This document shows, one piece after another, positions 51,356 through 62,200 of a stretch of 64,000 nt of DNA (positions within the stretch are counted from its first letter, which is position 1; the number at the start of each line of letters is the position of its first letter). Made by a program: the position numbers and the translations under genes. The DNA comes from JACCTI01 sp051005695 (GTDB lineage Bacteria > Verrucomicrobiota > Verrucomicrobiia > Chthoniobacterales > UBA10450): the NCBI GenBank assembly GCA_051005695.1, contig JBPCJC010000046.1:62001-126000 (forward strand), read 5' to 3'. The notes under the pieces were generated by a model. It was not told the origin of the DNA. It worked only from the letters and a program-made list of their open reading frames with translations, and made no database searches.

Positions 51356-54300
51356 ATGAAAAAAGTCCCAGTCACAAACTCTGCCCGGATCACTCTCGCC
51401 GCCCTCCTCATGCTGGCAGGCATAGGCTTGTTCTGCGCTATCCCGCTGATCAAAACCGCGCGCGCGCAGGTTCCGACTTCCGGGGTGATTAACCCTACCG
51501 ATGTTACGCCCCAGGCATGGAACGGCACAAGTCTAGGCGTAGGAGCTGCGATGGAGAGTGCCTGCGTGGATGCACCTCCCGCGGTTCCGCCCGCGAATAA
51601 TTGCGAGAACTATATGTTAACTCTCACCGGTCAACCATCCGATTGGGCGGGGAAGAAGGTAAAGGTCGAGCTTACTTGGATGGATAGTAACGTTACCGAG
51701 TACGACATCTACATCCATAACTCTCAAAACGCTGTCATTACCTCCTCCATGCAAGGACCTGGACTCTCTAATCAGGTCGCCTTCATCGATCCGGCCTCGG
51801 CCGGCACTGGAGTTTTTCGCATTCACGTCGCTCGTGCGACGGCTCTCAACCCAGCGACCGATCCTTATCATGGCACGGCCAGTGTCGTTTCTACTACAGG
51901 CGGGGGTGGGACACCGACAGCTACCCCGGTGCCCGCACCGCTGGATACTGTTGGCAAGGTTGGTTATGAGAACTTCGAAGCACCCGGCGTTATAACTCCC
52001 GTGGTCGTGACTAGCTCTGGTGGTGCGACGGTCGAGTACCTGGGACGCGGAGCAGGCGAGCCATCGCTCGGTGTAAACTGGGTTTCGACGTCACCTTCTG
52101 CGGGTGGAATGGTTAACTTCCAGTCCGACTTAGAGACGCTTTTCATCTCGTTCGATGAATCAAATTCACCGACTACTCCCAAGGCGACTTGGGTGAATCG
52201 CCGTGCACCTAGCTCGTCCGCGGTCGATTCCGATCCGATTGGTTTTACCGATCATCAAACCGGGCGCGTCTTTGCTTCTGAGCTAACTCTGTTAAGTCCG
52301 GATACCTCGAAGATTTCTTTTAGTGATGATGACGGCGTGAACTGGACCTTCGATCCACAAGCACAAGGTCCGGCCTCCGCGGTTGATCACCAGACGATCG
52401 GCGGTGGACCTTACCATGCGCCTTTATTTGCTCCGCCTCCTCCGTTGTATCCGAACGCGGTTTACTATTGCTCGCAGGATATCGCCGCTGCCTTCTGCAC
52501 CCGCAGCGATAATGGCGGGACCGCCTTTACCGGGACCCAGACGCCACTCTACACAGTTAATCAGTGCGGTGGGTTGCACGGGCACGTCAAGGTGGCGCCG
52601 GACGGGACGGTTTACGTTCCGAATCGGGCGTGCGGCGGCAACAGCGCAGTCGTGGTCTCGACCAATAACGGGATTAGCTGGACGGTACGCCCGATTACGA
52701 ACGGATCGGTCCCAGCTACCCCGGCGTCGGACGATCCTGCTACAGCAATCGATGCCAGCGGAAGAGTTTATACCCTTCTCTCCTTCAATGGGACGCAGGC
52801 GGCCGTCGCCGTCTCCACAGATCAAGGTGCGACCTGGAAGAATATTTATGACCTAAGCAGTGCTCTCGGAGTTAAGAACGTCGCGTTCCCAGCGGCAGTC
52901 GCCGGAGATGCGGGCCGCGCCGCGGTCGCGTTCTACGGCACCGTCACCGGCACCGGTGATTCCAGCGCAAATAACTTCACCGGAGTCTGGCATCTGTATG
53001 TATCGCAAACTTTCGATGGCGGCGCTCGTTGGACCACCACCGATGTAACCCCGAATTTACCGATGCAGCGTATGGGACTTTTGCGCGGCGGTGGCGGCCC
53101 ACTTCAACGCAATCTGCTCGACTTCTTTGATATTCAGTATGACCGCGATGGGCGCGTTGTGGTCGGCTACGTGAACGGATGCTCAGGGGGGCCGTGCTCT
53201 CAAGCGCCGATTGCGGGGGACGGATCCACCCCTGTTGTTGGAAATACTTATTCCGCCACCGCCTCCATCGCGCGCCAATCAAGCGGTCGCCGTCTCCTGG
53301 CGGCCAACGACCCTGCTTCCACCACCTCTGTTCCCGGGATTCCTTTTGCCACAGAAGTGCGAATCGGGAACACCGTCCGCCTCGCTTGGAACGAAGCAGA
53401 CACTGGCAACCTGCCACTTACCGGATACCAAATCCTGCGAGGGACGACCAGTGGTGGTGAATCGTTGCTGATCGACAATCTCCCAGGCACGACAACCAGT
53501 TACACTGACATGACGGCCACCGACCCGACCAAGACTTACTACTACCAGGTGGTGGCAAAGAACAGCGCGGGAAATTCTCCGGCCAGGAATGAAATTGCCG
53601 CGCCGTATATCGGAGACACTTGTTCCGGCCTGATCATTCACCGAAATCTTCCGAGCCATCCCGAAAGCACAGGCGGCAGCGCGAGCCAACCGCCACTGCC
53701 ACAGCTTTTGATCGATTACATCGCGGCAGGAGAGCCGCCCAGTAAGCCAGGCCAGTTCATGTTCAAGATGAAGGTGGGCAATCTCACTACCGTCCCGCCC
53801 GACAGCAGATGGCGCGTGGTCTGGGATTACATCGGGTCTGCCGCTAATCCGAATCCGGACGAGCAATTTTACGTGGGCATGACGAGCAGTAGTTCGAATC
53901 CGCCAGTGGTGACCTTCGAATATGGAACTGTCTCTACGCTTTCGGCAGTTATCATCGGAGTTCCGACGGAAAATCCAAAGGGAACAGCTGATGCCGCGAG
54001 CAACTTCAATGCTGACGGAACCATCACGATCTTCGTGCCGAAAACGGGTGTGGGTTCTCCTGGGCTTGGCGATCTACTTGGCGCGGTGAACGGACGGACG
54101 TTTAACTCTCCCGGCACTGCGGAACGTTCGACACTTCTAATCGATCATACTTTCGTCAAGGGCGGTACCGATAACAGCTTTCCTCCCGCGACCTACACTG
54201 TGTCCGGCAATAACTCTTGCTCAGCCAACGCCTTGGTCCCCGTGGGCGCGGTCTCCCGCAAGACTCACGGAACTGCCGGGGACTTCGACATAGACCTGCC

Positions 54301-54763
54301 ATTCACCGGTTCTACTGGTATTGAAAGCCGTACTGGTCCTGTCGCAGGTCAACACACCGTGGTATTCACGTACTCTGTCCCAGTAAACGTAACTACGGCC
54401 ACCGCCACTTGCGGGGGGCTGCCGGCTACCCGGAGCGCGAGCGGCAGCCAGGTCACGGTTACTTGCACTGGCATAGCCAACTCTCAAACGATTGCGGTTA
54501 GCTTAAGCGGCGTGAGCGACGGAACGAACAGTGGGAATGTGTCAGTGCCGATGGGTCTCCTGCTCGGCGACGTGGATGCCAGCAGGGTGGTAGATGGTAA
54601 CGACGTCTCCAACGTGCAAGGTCACACTCGAGAAACGCCTAATAGTTCGAACTTCCGGGCTGACGTGGACACTTCCGGTCTGGTCGATGGCAATGATGTT
54701 TCGATCACCCAAGGGCAGACGCGAAGCGCCCTTTCTCGGCCCTCCCGTCCACGGGCACGGTGA
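51356..54763 (+). CDS. Dockerin-bearing exported multidomain protein 5
   Basis: A 1135-residue paralog with an ordinary signal peptide (M-K-K-V-P then a hydrophobic stretch to T-A-R-A-Q), not the G-L-F-N-x-R type. Modules: PPC-like (V-T-E-Y-D-I-Y-I-H-N), a T-P-T-A-T-P-V-P linker, the Asp-box region (S-D-N-G-G-T-A-F, S-T-N-N-G-I-S-W, S-T-D-Q-G-A-T-W, T-F-D-G-G-A-R-W), Fn3 (L-T-G-Y-Q-I-L-R-G-T-T-S-G-G), the F-K-M-K-V-G-N-L-T-T-V-P module, V-S-R-K-T-H-G module (here G-I-E-S-R, with Ser for the usual Cys) and dockerin repeats G-D-V-D-A-S-R-V-V-D-G-N-D-V and D-T-S-G-L-V-D-G-N-D-V. It ends with a basic S-R-P-S-R-P-R-A-R. Confidence 0.87.
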   Translation: MKKVPVTNSARITLAALLMLAGIGLFCAIPLIKTARAQVPTSGVINPTDVTPQAWNGTSLGVGAAMESACVDAPPAVPPANNCENYMLTLTGQPSDWAGKKVKVELTWMDSNVTEYDIYIHNSQNAVITSSMQGPGLSNQVAFIDPASAGTGVFRIHVARATALNPATDPYHGTASVVSTTGGGGTPTATPVPAPLDTVGKVGYENFEAPGVITPVVVTSSGGATVEYLGRGAGEPSLGVNWVSTSPSAGGMVNFQSDLETLFISFDESNSPTTPKATWVNRRAPSSSAVDSDPIGFTDHQTGRVFASELTLLSPDTSKISFSDDDGVNWTFDPQAQGPASAVDHQTIGGGPYHAPLFAPPPPLYPNAVYYCSQDIAAAFCTRSDNGGTAFTGTQTPLYTVNQCGGLHGHVKVAPDGTVYVPNRACGGNSAVVVSTNNGISWTVRPITNGSVPATPASDDPATAIDASGRVYTLLSFNGTQAAVAVSTDQGATWKNIYDLSSALGVKNVAFPAAVAGDAGRAAVAFYGTVTGTGDSSANNFTGVWHLYVSQTFDGGARWTTTDVTPNLPMQRMGLLRGGGGPLQRNLLDFFDIQYDRDGRVVVGYVNGCSGGPCSQAPIAGDGSTPVVGNTYSATASIARQSSGRRLLAANDPASTTSVPGIPFATEVRIGNTVRLAWNEADTGNLPLTGYQILRGTTSGGESLLIDNLPGTTTSYTDMTATDPTKTYYYQVVAKNSAGNSPARNEIAAPYIGDTCSGLIIHRNLPSHPESTGGSASQPPLPQLLIDYIAAGEPPSKPGQFMFKMKVGNLTTVPPDSRWRVVWDYIGSAANPNPDEQFYVGMTSSSSNPPVVTFEYGTVSTLSAVIIGVPTENPKGTADAASNFNADGTITIFVPKTGVGSPGLGDLLGAVNGRTFNSPGTAERSTLLIDHTFVKGGTDNSFPPATYTVSGNNSCSANALVPVGAVSRKTHGTAGDFDIDLPFTGSTGIESRTGPVAGQHTVVFTYSVPVNVTTATATCGGLPATRSASGSQVTVTCTGIANSQTIAVSLSGVSDGTNSGNVSVPMGLLLGDVDASRVVDGNDVSNVQGHTRETPNSSNFRADVDTSGLVDGNDVSITQGQTRSALSRPSRPRAR

Positions 54764-55029
54764 ACTTGGCGCGAACCGCAATCTTCCTAAACGGGGCTCA
54801 TACCTCAGATGGAAGGCAATCGGGACACCAACCGTCAATCACGAACTGCGCTAAGAGCATTAAAAAATCTTTTGTGTTGGCGAATCGTAGGCCGACCGCT
54901 CCGGGTGCCCACGGGAGGACCCGAAGCACCCGCCCTATAACCGGCTCTTTTCGTCTATCGACGGCGCGCCGGTTCTTGTGCCATCTTTCCGCCTCGCGCG
55001 CCGCTATTCGCATTGCGCGCGCCTTTTGA

Positions 55030-55725
55030 ATGAAACGTTACCTTCCGTTCGCGCTCATTCTCCTGGTCGCTGCCGTCGCCTGCACCGCGGGCGTCATGAT
55101 TTTGCGCCATCAAAAAACTGTGCTTGCCGCTGCCGAACGCGCGCAGGTCGAGGAAGCTTCGTTCGGTAAGCGTGGCGCCAATCCACCGCACATTCGCGGA
55201 AATGCGAGGGCCCCGGTTACCCTCGAAGAATTCGGCGATTTTCAATGCCCACCCTGCGGCAACCTCTCTTCAGTGCTTGCGAAACTCGAGCACGATTACG
55301 GCGCGCGTTTACGCGTTATCTTCCGTCAATATCCCTTGCAAATGCATGCCCACGCGGCGGAAGCCGCGCGCGTCGCCGAGGCCGCCGGAATGCAGGATAA
55401 ATTCTGGGAGATGCACGATTTGCTATATCGCAACCAGACCAGCTGGACCAAAGCGGCTGACCCGACCGCCGAGTTGAATGGTTACGCCGGCAACCTCGGG
55501 CTCGATCCCGAACGCTTCAAAACAGATCTAGCATCCAAGACCGCCAAGGAACGAATCGAAGCCGACCAGGCGCGCGCGGACTCGTTAGGCGTGGACAGCA
55601 CCCCGACCGTTTATCTGAATCACAATCGTGTCACGCCCAGCGCCTTTAACGAAAAAGGTCTGCGCGCCGTAATCGATGCCGCCCTTGGTGGAAAAGCTCC
55701 CGCCTCGCCCTCGCCGACGAAATGA
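55030..55725 (+). CDS. DsbA-like thiol:disulfide oxidoreductase, membrane-anchored
   Basis: A 231-residue protein with an N-terminal signal-anchor (residues 5-25) and a DsbA/thioredoxin-4 fold. The active site is C-P-P-C at 73-76 in E-F-G-D-F-Q-C-P-P-C-G. The fold continues with R-V-I-F-R-Q-Y-P-L, the helical insert A-A-R-V-A-E-A-A-G and the cis-Pro loop G-V-D-S-T-P-T-V-Y-L-N. It introduces or isomerises disulfides outside the cytoplasm. The stop overlaps the start of the VKOR gene by four bases, so the two form one redox pair. The cysteine-bearing exported proteins just upstream are plausible clients, as inference. Confidence 0.92.
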   Translation: MKRYLPFALILLVAAVACTAGVMILRHQKTVLAAAERAQVEEASFGKRGANPPHIRGNARAPVTLEEFGDFQCPPCGNLSSVLAKLEHDYGARLRVIFRQYPLQMHAHAAEAARVAEAAGMQDKFWEMHDLLYRNQTSWTKAADPTAELNGYAGNLGLDPERFKTDLASKTAKERIEADQARADSLGVDSTPTVYLNHNRVTPSAFNEKGLRAVIDAALGGKAPASPSPTK

Positions 55726-56183
55726 AAAAATCGAGATCCCGTAACGTGGTCGAGCAGGGGGCACGCGCGCGCCGGATCATCCTCACGATTGCCGCCGTCC
55801 TCGCTCTCGCTGGGTTGGCCGAAACCACTTACCTCACCGCCTCGCATTTTGCCGGCGCCCAAGTCGTCTGCGGAAACGCCGGAAATTGTTCGCAAGTTCT
55901 GGGAAGCATCTATTCCAGCGTGCACGGAATTCCCCTCGCCGCGCTCGGTGCGCTCGCCTACTTCGTCGTCTTCAGTTCTGCGACTTTGGCCGCCTCCGGT
56001 TATCGAAAAGCCGGCCTCGCCCTTGCCCTGGTCGTGAGCGCTATGTTTGTGACCACCCTTTGGCTGCTTTACTTACAGGCCTTCGTCCTCCACACTTTTT
56101 GCGAATATTGCCTCGCCTCCGCGGCAATCATTTTCATCCTCGCCGGCCTGGTCATAGCCATGCCGCCGCCGCAAGAAAATTAG
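55722..56183 (+). CDS. Vitamin K epoxide reductase family protein
   Basis: A 153-residue membrane protein with four transmembrane helices. The VKOR loop cysteines Cys50 and Cys56 (V-V-C-G-N-A-G-N-C-S-Q-V), the conserved Ser/Gly region Y-S-S-V-H-G-I-P-L-A and the redox C-E-Y-C at 127-130 are present. In bacteria lacking DsbB such proteins pass electrons from DsbA to quinones. Coupling to the DsbA-like gene (ATGA overlap) supports this. Followed by AddB-like gene 28 bases later. Confidence 0.93.
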   Translation: MKKSRSRNVVEQGARARRIILTIAAVLALAGLAETTYLTASHFAGAQVVCGNAGNCSQVLGSIYSSVHGIPLAALGALAYFVVFSSATLAASGYRKAGLALALVVSAMFVTTLWLLYLQAFVLHTFCEYCLASAAIIFILAGLVIAMPPPQEN

Positions 56184-56211
56184 CCGCCGCAATTCCGGCC
56201 TGGGACAGCAT

Positions 56212-59200
56212 TTGTCCCTCCACTCTGCTAGAATCGGCGGAGTGCAGTTGGAATTGGAACTTCAGTCGAATCGCCGAGTCAGCCTGCTCATCGCCGCTTC
56301 TGCGCGGGGGGCTTGGGACGGCGCGATCGCGGCTTGGTGCGCGCGAGTCGCCCGGGAAAATTGGAAAACACAGCGCCCAGCCGCAATCGTAGTTCCGACC
56401 CGCGGCCAGGCGCAGGCGTTGAAAGCGTGCCTGCTCGAACACGGCCAATCCGCGCTCGGCATTCATTTCGTCACTCCGCCACACCTGCGGATCTTGCTCG
56501 CGGGCGACATCGAAATTTCTTCGCCGCAGCGCGAACACTTCCGCCTCCTCCTCGCGCTCGCCGCGGAGGAACAGCTAGCCGATTCATCGCTCGCCGAAGC
56601 TGAACGTCTCGCCGCCATTTCCGTCCGGCGCACGCCCGATCATCTGCTTCGTTTACTCGAGCAACTCAGCGCCGCGGGTGCCGATTTTAACCAGGTCGAT
56701 CTCCCCGCCTTTCGTTCGGTGGTGCGAAAGTTTCGCGCTCAACTCGCCTCCGCCGGGCTCGACCTCGCTCCAGAAGCCGATCGCAAATTGCTCGGGCACG
56801 CGCGCTCATCCGCGCGCGCACTTGAAGAACTACTCGTTAGCGGGTTTCACGGCGCACACTGGCCGCTTTGGAATCTCTTGCACGCCGCCACCGAAAGCGC
56901 CGACGCGGCCACGGTCTTCCTGCAATATCCGCGCGCCGAAGCTGCTGATCTCGACGCGGCCTGGATCGGAACCTGGGAAGAAAAGTTCGGCGAAGCCAAA
57001 CCGATCGAGTCCGAAACCGACACGCCCGCACCGGAGCGTGAAACAATTTTCCTCGCCGGAATGGATACGCGCGAACAAGCGGAAGCCATCACCGCCGCGG
57101 CCGAAAAATTTCTCGCGGACGAATCCTGCACTCGTCTCGGCATCATCGTCCCGGCCGCCGGCGCGCTCGCACGTCTCGTGGCCGCGGCCTGCCATCGCCG
57201 TGGTCTTCCGCACTACGACGCCATGGGCCAGATGGTGCCGGGCATTTTCGAGTCCGCGGATTTTTGGAGCTGGCTGGAACTGCAGCGCACGCCGCGGCTC
57301 AATGTTCTCCTGCGTTTCCTGACTCATTTGCCTAACGAGCACGCCTTCTTCAACGAAATCTCGCGCCGTAAAATCGCCGACGCCCTGACTCGTGCGCACG
57401 GCGAGCTCGCCCTCGACGAACTCCCTCTGCTCATCGCCTTCGCGCGCACGCACAACGAACACGGCGAACTCGTCGCCGCGGCGCTGCGCTCGATTCTCTT
57501 CTTACCGGAACGCGCAACTTTCGCGGAATTCTCCCGCGTTACCGCGGACGCGTTTCAGCAACTCGACTGGAATGAAAGCGAGCGCGAAATCCAATCGCGC
57601 ACCGGTTGGGCAACGGACATCTCCTCGACTTTCTCGCGCACGCTTTACCTCCAATGGCTCGAGGAAATCGCGCTTAGTTTCACCCTCACTCGCGACCTCC
57701 TCGGCCAGCATCCGTACGCGCGCGTGCAAATTCTCACGCCCGCGCAGGCTGAGGATCAATCGTGGTCGCATCTCATCCTCGCGGGCTTGAACGAAAACGC
57801 CTGGCCCGCGAGTGCGCGCGGCGATTTTCTTCCGGCTGCGCAGATCGATTCCCTCAATCAGGCCGTGCAAAAAATAAACCGCGCGGCCACCCGCCGCGGT
57901 CGTCAGGGCGAAGGGCACGTCGCGGTGCGCGAGGGCGCCACCCTTTTTCTCGGCACTGCGCAACAGCGCCAGCTCGCGCTCGCCCAGTTCAACAGCCTGG
58001 TCGAATCCACGCGCTGCGGCCTCGCCCTCACCGCCAGCGTCGTCCAGGAAGCAACTCCCGAACGCGTTTCCAATCCGAGCGAATTTTTCAGCCGCATATA
58101 TCATCAGGTGCATGGGCGCTCTGTTTCGCAGACGACCTTGCGTGGTCTGCGCGACGCCACGCGCGCCTGGTTGCAGGAAGCCGCCGCGCCTTCGCAAAAT
58201 GAAAGCGAAAACGCTGCGCGCGGGATTCGCCAAACCCGTCTCGCCTACTCCGCGCGGCGCGATCCCGAGGCCGTCTCCGGCGAGTATGATTTTGCCCTGC
58301 GCACTCGGCCTAAGGAGACAAAGCCGATGAGCGTGAGCGCGATCGAAGCCCTCTTGAAATCGCCCGCGCTCGTCTGGTTGGAACGTTATCTCGGCGTCGC
58401 CGGCGAAGAAGACTCAACCTATGCATGGAATGCTACCGTCGGAAAATGGACCCACCAATGGTTGGCCGACGCCATCGGGCGGAGCGAGAGCTTTGTCCCG
58501 TTTCCTTCGGCTAACGAGATCGCACAACGTCTGCTCACGGCCGCGGAACGAAAACGCGCCGAGGTCGCACAGCTTTGCCGCGAGACCGGAAAGATCGTGC
58601 CCGATTGGTGGGAATCCGGTTGGGAAAATGCGCTCTGCCTTGCGCAAACTCTCGGCCGTATTCTCGCGACCGCCGAGGGTTGGAATTGGGCCGTGCCCGA
58701 ATGGCGCCTGGAAGCGCAGGCGATTCCGGTGGGCGACGATCGCCATCTTCTCCTCCGCGGTTTTGCCGACCTCTTGTTAGTCCAGTCGCACATCAAGCCG
58801 ACTTCGCTGCGCGTGCCGGCGCTTTGGATTGTGGATTACAAAACCGGGAACAAAAAATCTCTCTCGGTTAAGAATGCCAAGACCCCGGAAATGGCTGCGC
58901 GCCGCGTGCTCCGGCAAGTCCTGAAACGTGACGCCTTGCAGCTCGGCCTCTACGCCCTCGCCGCGGAACAATTCGGCGCGGAAAACGTGCAGGTCAGTTT
59001 GCTTTCGCCGCTCACCCCGCGCGCCGAGCCGCAACTACAGCGCGCAGAATTTTCCGTTTGCGAGCCGGCTTTTCGCGAGCTCGCGCGCATGCAGGCCACC
59101 GGCATTTTCGGGATGCACGGCACACCGCGCGATCGTTTCAGTTTCACCAGGGATTATCCGCTGGCCACGCTCGCGATCGATCGCGAGATCACCGAGGAAC

Positions 59201-59250
59201 GCTGGGAAAAAACGCACCCCGATCTGCCGATTGACGAGGAGGCGTATTAA
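56212..59250 (+). CDS. addB: AddB-like/RecB-family PD-(D/E)XK nuclease protein
   Basis: A protein of about 1012 residues. The frame opens with TTG 56212, but a GTG at 56242 before Q-L-E-L-E-L is as likely. The N-terminal two thirds are a degenerate SF1 helicase-like body (P-T-R-G-Q-A-Q-A-L, A-G-M-D-T-R-E-Q-A-E-A-I, L-I-L-A-G-L-N-E-N-A-W-P). The last third has the nuclease motif I-V-D-Y-K-T-G near residue 875 and Q-L-G-L-Y-A-L-A-A. Together with the adjacent AddA it should form a double-strand-break resection helicase/nuclease. No Fe-S cysteine set is evident. AddA starts two bases after its stop. Confidence 0.85.
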   Translation: MSLHSARIGGVQLELELQSNRRVSLLIAASARGAWDGAIAAWCARVARENWKTQRPAAIVVPTRGQAQALKACLLEHGQSALGIHFVTPPHLRILLAGDIEISSPQREHFRLLLALAAEEQLADSSLAEAERLAAISVRRTPDHLLRLLEQLSAAGADFNQVDLPAFRSVVRKFRAQLASAGLDLAPEADRKLLGHARSSARALEELLVSGFHGAHWPLWNLLHAATESADAATVFLQYPRAEAADLDAAWIGTWEEKFGEAKPIESETDTPAPERETIFLAGMDTREQAEAITAAAEKFLADESCTRLGIIVPAAGALARLVAAACHRRGLPHYDAMGQMVPGIFESADFWSWLELQRTPRLNVLLRFLTHLPNEHAFFNEISRRKIADALTRAHGELALDELPLLIAFARTHNEHGELVAAALRSILFLPERATFAEFSRVTADAFQQLDWNESEREIQSRTGWATDISSTFSRTLYLQWLEEIALSFTLTRDLLGQHPYARVQILTPAQAEDQSWSHLILAGLNENAWPASARGDFLPAAQIDSLNQAVQKINRAATRRGRQGEGHVAVREGATLFLGTAQQRQLALAQFNSLVESTRCGLALTASVVQEATPERVSNPSEFFSRIYHQVHGRSVSQTTLRGLRDATRAWLQEAAAPSQNESENAARGIRQTRLAYSARRDPEAVSGEYDFALRTRPKETKPMSVSAIEALLKSPALVWLERYLGVAGEEDSTYAWNATVGKWTHQWLADAIGRSESFVPFPSANEIAQRLLTAAERKRAEVAQLCRETGKIVPDWWESGWENALCLAQTLGRILATAEGWNWAVPEWRLEAQAIPVGDDRHLLLRGFADLLLVQSHIKPTSLRVPALWIVDYKTGNKKSLSVKNAKTPEMAARRVLRQVLKRDALQLGLYALAAEQFGAENVQVSLLSPLTPRAEPQLQRAEFSVCEPAFRELARMQATGIFGMHGTPRDRFSFTRDYPLATLAIDREITEERWEKTHPDLPIDEEAY

Positions 59251-59251
59251 G

Positions 59252-62200
59252 ATGACCCCGAGCGATCAAGCAGCACGCGATCGTTTCGCGCACGAACTCG
59301 ATCGCAATTTTTCCGTCATCGCCGCCGCCGGTTCCGGCAAGACCCGCGCGGTCACCGATCGGATTGTGGCGCTGGCAAATTCTTCCGGCGCGGTCAACGC
59401 GCTCCCGCGTCTGGTCGTGCTCACTTTCGCCAACCGCGCCGCCGATGAGATGCAGCAGCGCGCGCGCGCGCAAATTCTGGAAGCGAATCCAACCCCGGAA
59501 ATCCTGGCCGCGTTTAACCGCGTGTGGTTCGGCACCATTCACTCCTTTTGCCTCAAGCTTCTGAATGATTACGGCCACTACCTCGGCCTGCCCGCGCCGC
59601 TCGACTTGATCCAGGACGACGACGATCTCTGGAATGAATTCGTCCAACAACAAACGCACGTCGGACGTTCGCTCTCGCCGGCAAATCGCGCCGCCTTGCT
59701 CCGGCTCGCTTCGCTCCGCCACATCATGGAACTCGGGCGCCAAGCGGGCTCGGCGCTCCTCCGGCCTAACGAGCCCTGCGCTTTTCCGGAAATAGATCTG
59801 CAGGAAATCCGCCGCGCGGCCTTGGGCGCGCGCAAGAGTGAAACGGTCGACAACTCCATCGCGCAACTCAACGCCTGGGAAAATGATTTCCGCGATGGCT
59901 CCGGTTTTCTTCGTTGGCCTGGTTGCTCCACCACCGCCAAAGGCATCGACGAAATCTGGGAGCGCGCCTTCATCCCCTTGCGCCGCTGGGTCAATCAAAC
60001 CGCCATCTGCGTCGCTGCAGAAGTGCAGCACGATTACCGTAACTTCCGGCTCGAGCGCGGCGTGGTCACGTATGCCGATCAGATCGCGCTTGCCGATGAA
60101 CTCTTGCAACATCCCGAAGCCGCGCGCCGCCTCCGCCAGCTCGATCATCTCGTGATTCTCGACGAAGCACAGGACACTGATCCCGCCCAATTTTCTGTGC
60201 TCCTGGAAATCACCCGCCCGCCGGATGCGACCGGCCGCTGGTTGGAAATGCGAACCGATCCGCCGCGGCCAGGCCGCTTCTGCATGGTCGGCGACCGCCA
60301 GCAGTCCATCTATCACGACCGCGCCGATCTTGCGCATTACCTCCGCGTGCACGAAGCGCTCGTGCAATCCGAAGCCGGCGAAGCGCTTGTCTTCGCCGTC
60401 ACCTTCCGGCTCGATCAGGGCCAGCTCGATTTTATTAACGTTACTTTCGGCGAAATTTTGCACGGCAGTGAAGGCCAGGTTGAATTCGTTAGGCTGGAAC
60501 CACGTCCGCAGATTCTGCCCGGCCAGGTCATTCGTCTTTCTCTTCCCGGCCAACTTCTCGCCGGCCACGAAAAGCCGAAAGATCGGGTGATCGCACGCAT
60601 CGCCGCGGACGAACTTGCCCGCTGGTTAAAAAACGCCGGCGTCGAAAAATTGCGCGCGCACACCTGGCGTGAGGTCGCGATTCTTTGTCCGCGACGCGAT
60701 TGGTTGCGCACGATGGCGATCGCGCTGCGCAAAGTCGGATTGCCCGTGGAAGTGCAATCGGAAAGTGATCTGCAAGCCGACTCGCCCGCCTACGCCTGGT
60801 TGACCGCGCTCTGCACGATCATGGTCGAGCCGCGGAATCACTACGAAATTGTCGGCGTCCTGCGCGAAATCTACGGACTCTCGGACCACGACCTGGCGAT
60901 TTTTTCGGAGGCCAACGGGAGCCGTTTTCAGATTGAAACTGCCGTCGCGTCCGCCGGCGTGATCTCTTCGCAAATCGCCGAGCTCGCGGAGCTGCGCGCT
61001 TCTCTCCAAAGCTTGCCGCTGTTTGCCGCGATCGAGCAATTGCTCGCGCGCACCGCCTTGCGCGCCCGCATCGCTTCGCTCCCCGAGGAAGATTTTAAGA
61101 ACCCGCTCGCTGATCTCGACACTTTGCTTACGCTCGCCGCCGAATCCGCGGCGGCTGGCGGGACGCTCGCCGATTTCGCGGAGCGTTTGCGTTCCGAGAT
61201 GGAACGTCCGCGCCCAGTGCGTCTCTCGGATGAAAATGCCATCCAGCTAATCACCGCGCAGAAAGCGAAAGGTTCGGAATGGGACGCGGTCATCGTGCCG
61301 TTTCTCAGTCGCCGCATCGTCGGCTTCTGGCCGCGTTATCCGTCGCTCATTCGCGTCCCCGGGGGCGATCAAGTAATCGCCGCGTTGCACAAGGAAGATC
61401 GCGAAAGCGAAATCAAAGAGGCCTACAAAAAATTGCGTCGTCAGGAAATGGAACGCCTGCTTTACGTCGCGCTCACACGCGCGCGGCACACCCTCGTGCT
61501 CGTGGCCGATCGCGAACTTTTTTCGCATCGCAGCGATCGGCTGGCAGATGATTCGCAGCTAAAGTTTTTGCGGGGCGATCGCCATGAATCGAGTTACGCC
61601 GCGCTCGAAACGCTTTCGAAAAATGCCGAGGCCTGCGCGCAAACTTCAGCCTCCTGGGAAGAAAAACGCGCCGCGGTCGCGGAACCGAAACTCGCGCTCA
61701 CGCCGCTCGATTCCGCCACGCGGGAGCGCGCCCGCGCGCACGCGTCCGATTTCATTCGCAAACAAAATCCCAGCGGCTACGGCGAGGAACTCGAATCGTC
61801 CGGGGCGACGATCCCCGCGCGTTCGCTCGCGGATAATCCGGCCACGCTTTACGGCAGTTGGTGGCACACACTCTTTCAACATTTCCCCTGGACGAGCGGA
61901 GCCGCCCAATGGCAGACCGCTTTCCACGCGCTGCAACCCAGCTCGCCTGATGCTGCTCGTTCCGAGCGCGAATGGAAATTATTCGCGAAGACGCCGGCGG
62001 ATTCCGCATTCATGCAATTTCTCGGGCGTCCCGGAATTGTCGCGCACACCGAGTTTCCATTTTTGTGGCGCATCGATCAGCGCACCTGTCTTGAAGGCGT
62101 GATTGATTTGCTCGTGATCGATCCGGAGGCGCGGAAATGTTTGCTCATCGATTGGAAAACCAATCACGTCACGCGCAAGGATTTGGAAAAATTGCGGACG

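Noticed and set aside
29000..54763. Search for an exosortase gene near the PEP-CTERM proteins
   Set aside because: No multi-helix protein with the exosortase Cys/Arg/His pattern was found in the window; it must be elsewhere.
30525..54763. Naming the Asp-box proteins sialidases
   Set aside because: Asp-box motifs are present, but the Arg triad and catalytic Tyr/Glu/Asp were not identified, and such propellers often have other roles.
58928..59251. N-terminal extension of AddA
   Set aside because: It is inside the AddB nuclease domain in another frame; ATG 59252 leads directly into the Walker A region.
59189..60568. 459-codon leftward frame within addA
   Set aside because: Antisense to helicase motifs I-III; composition is typical of a shadow frame.
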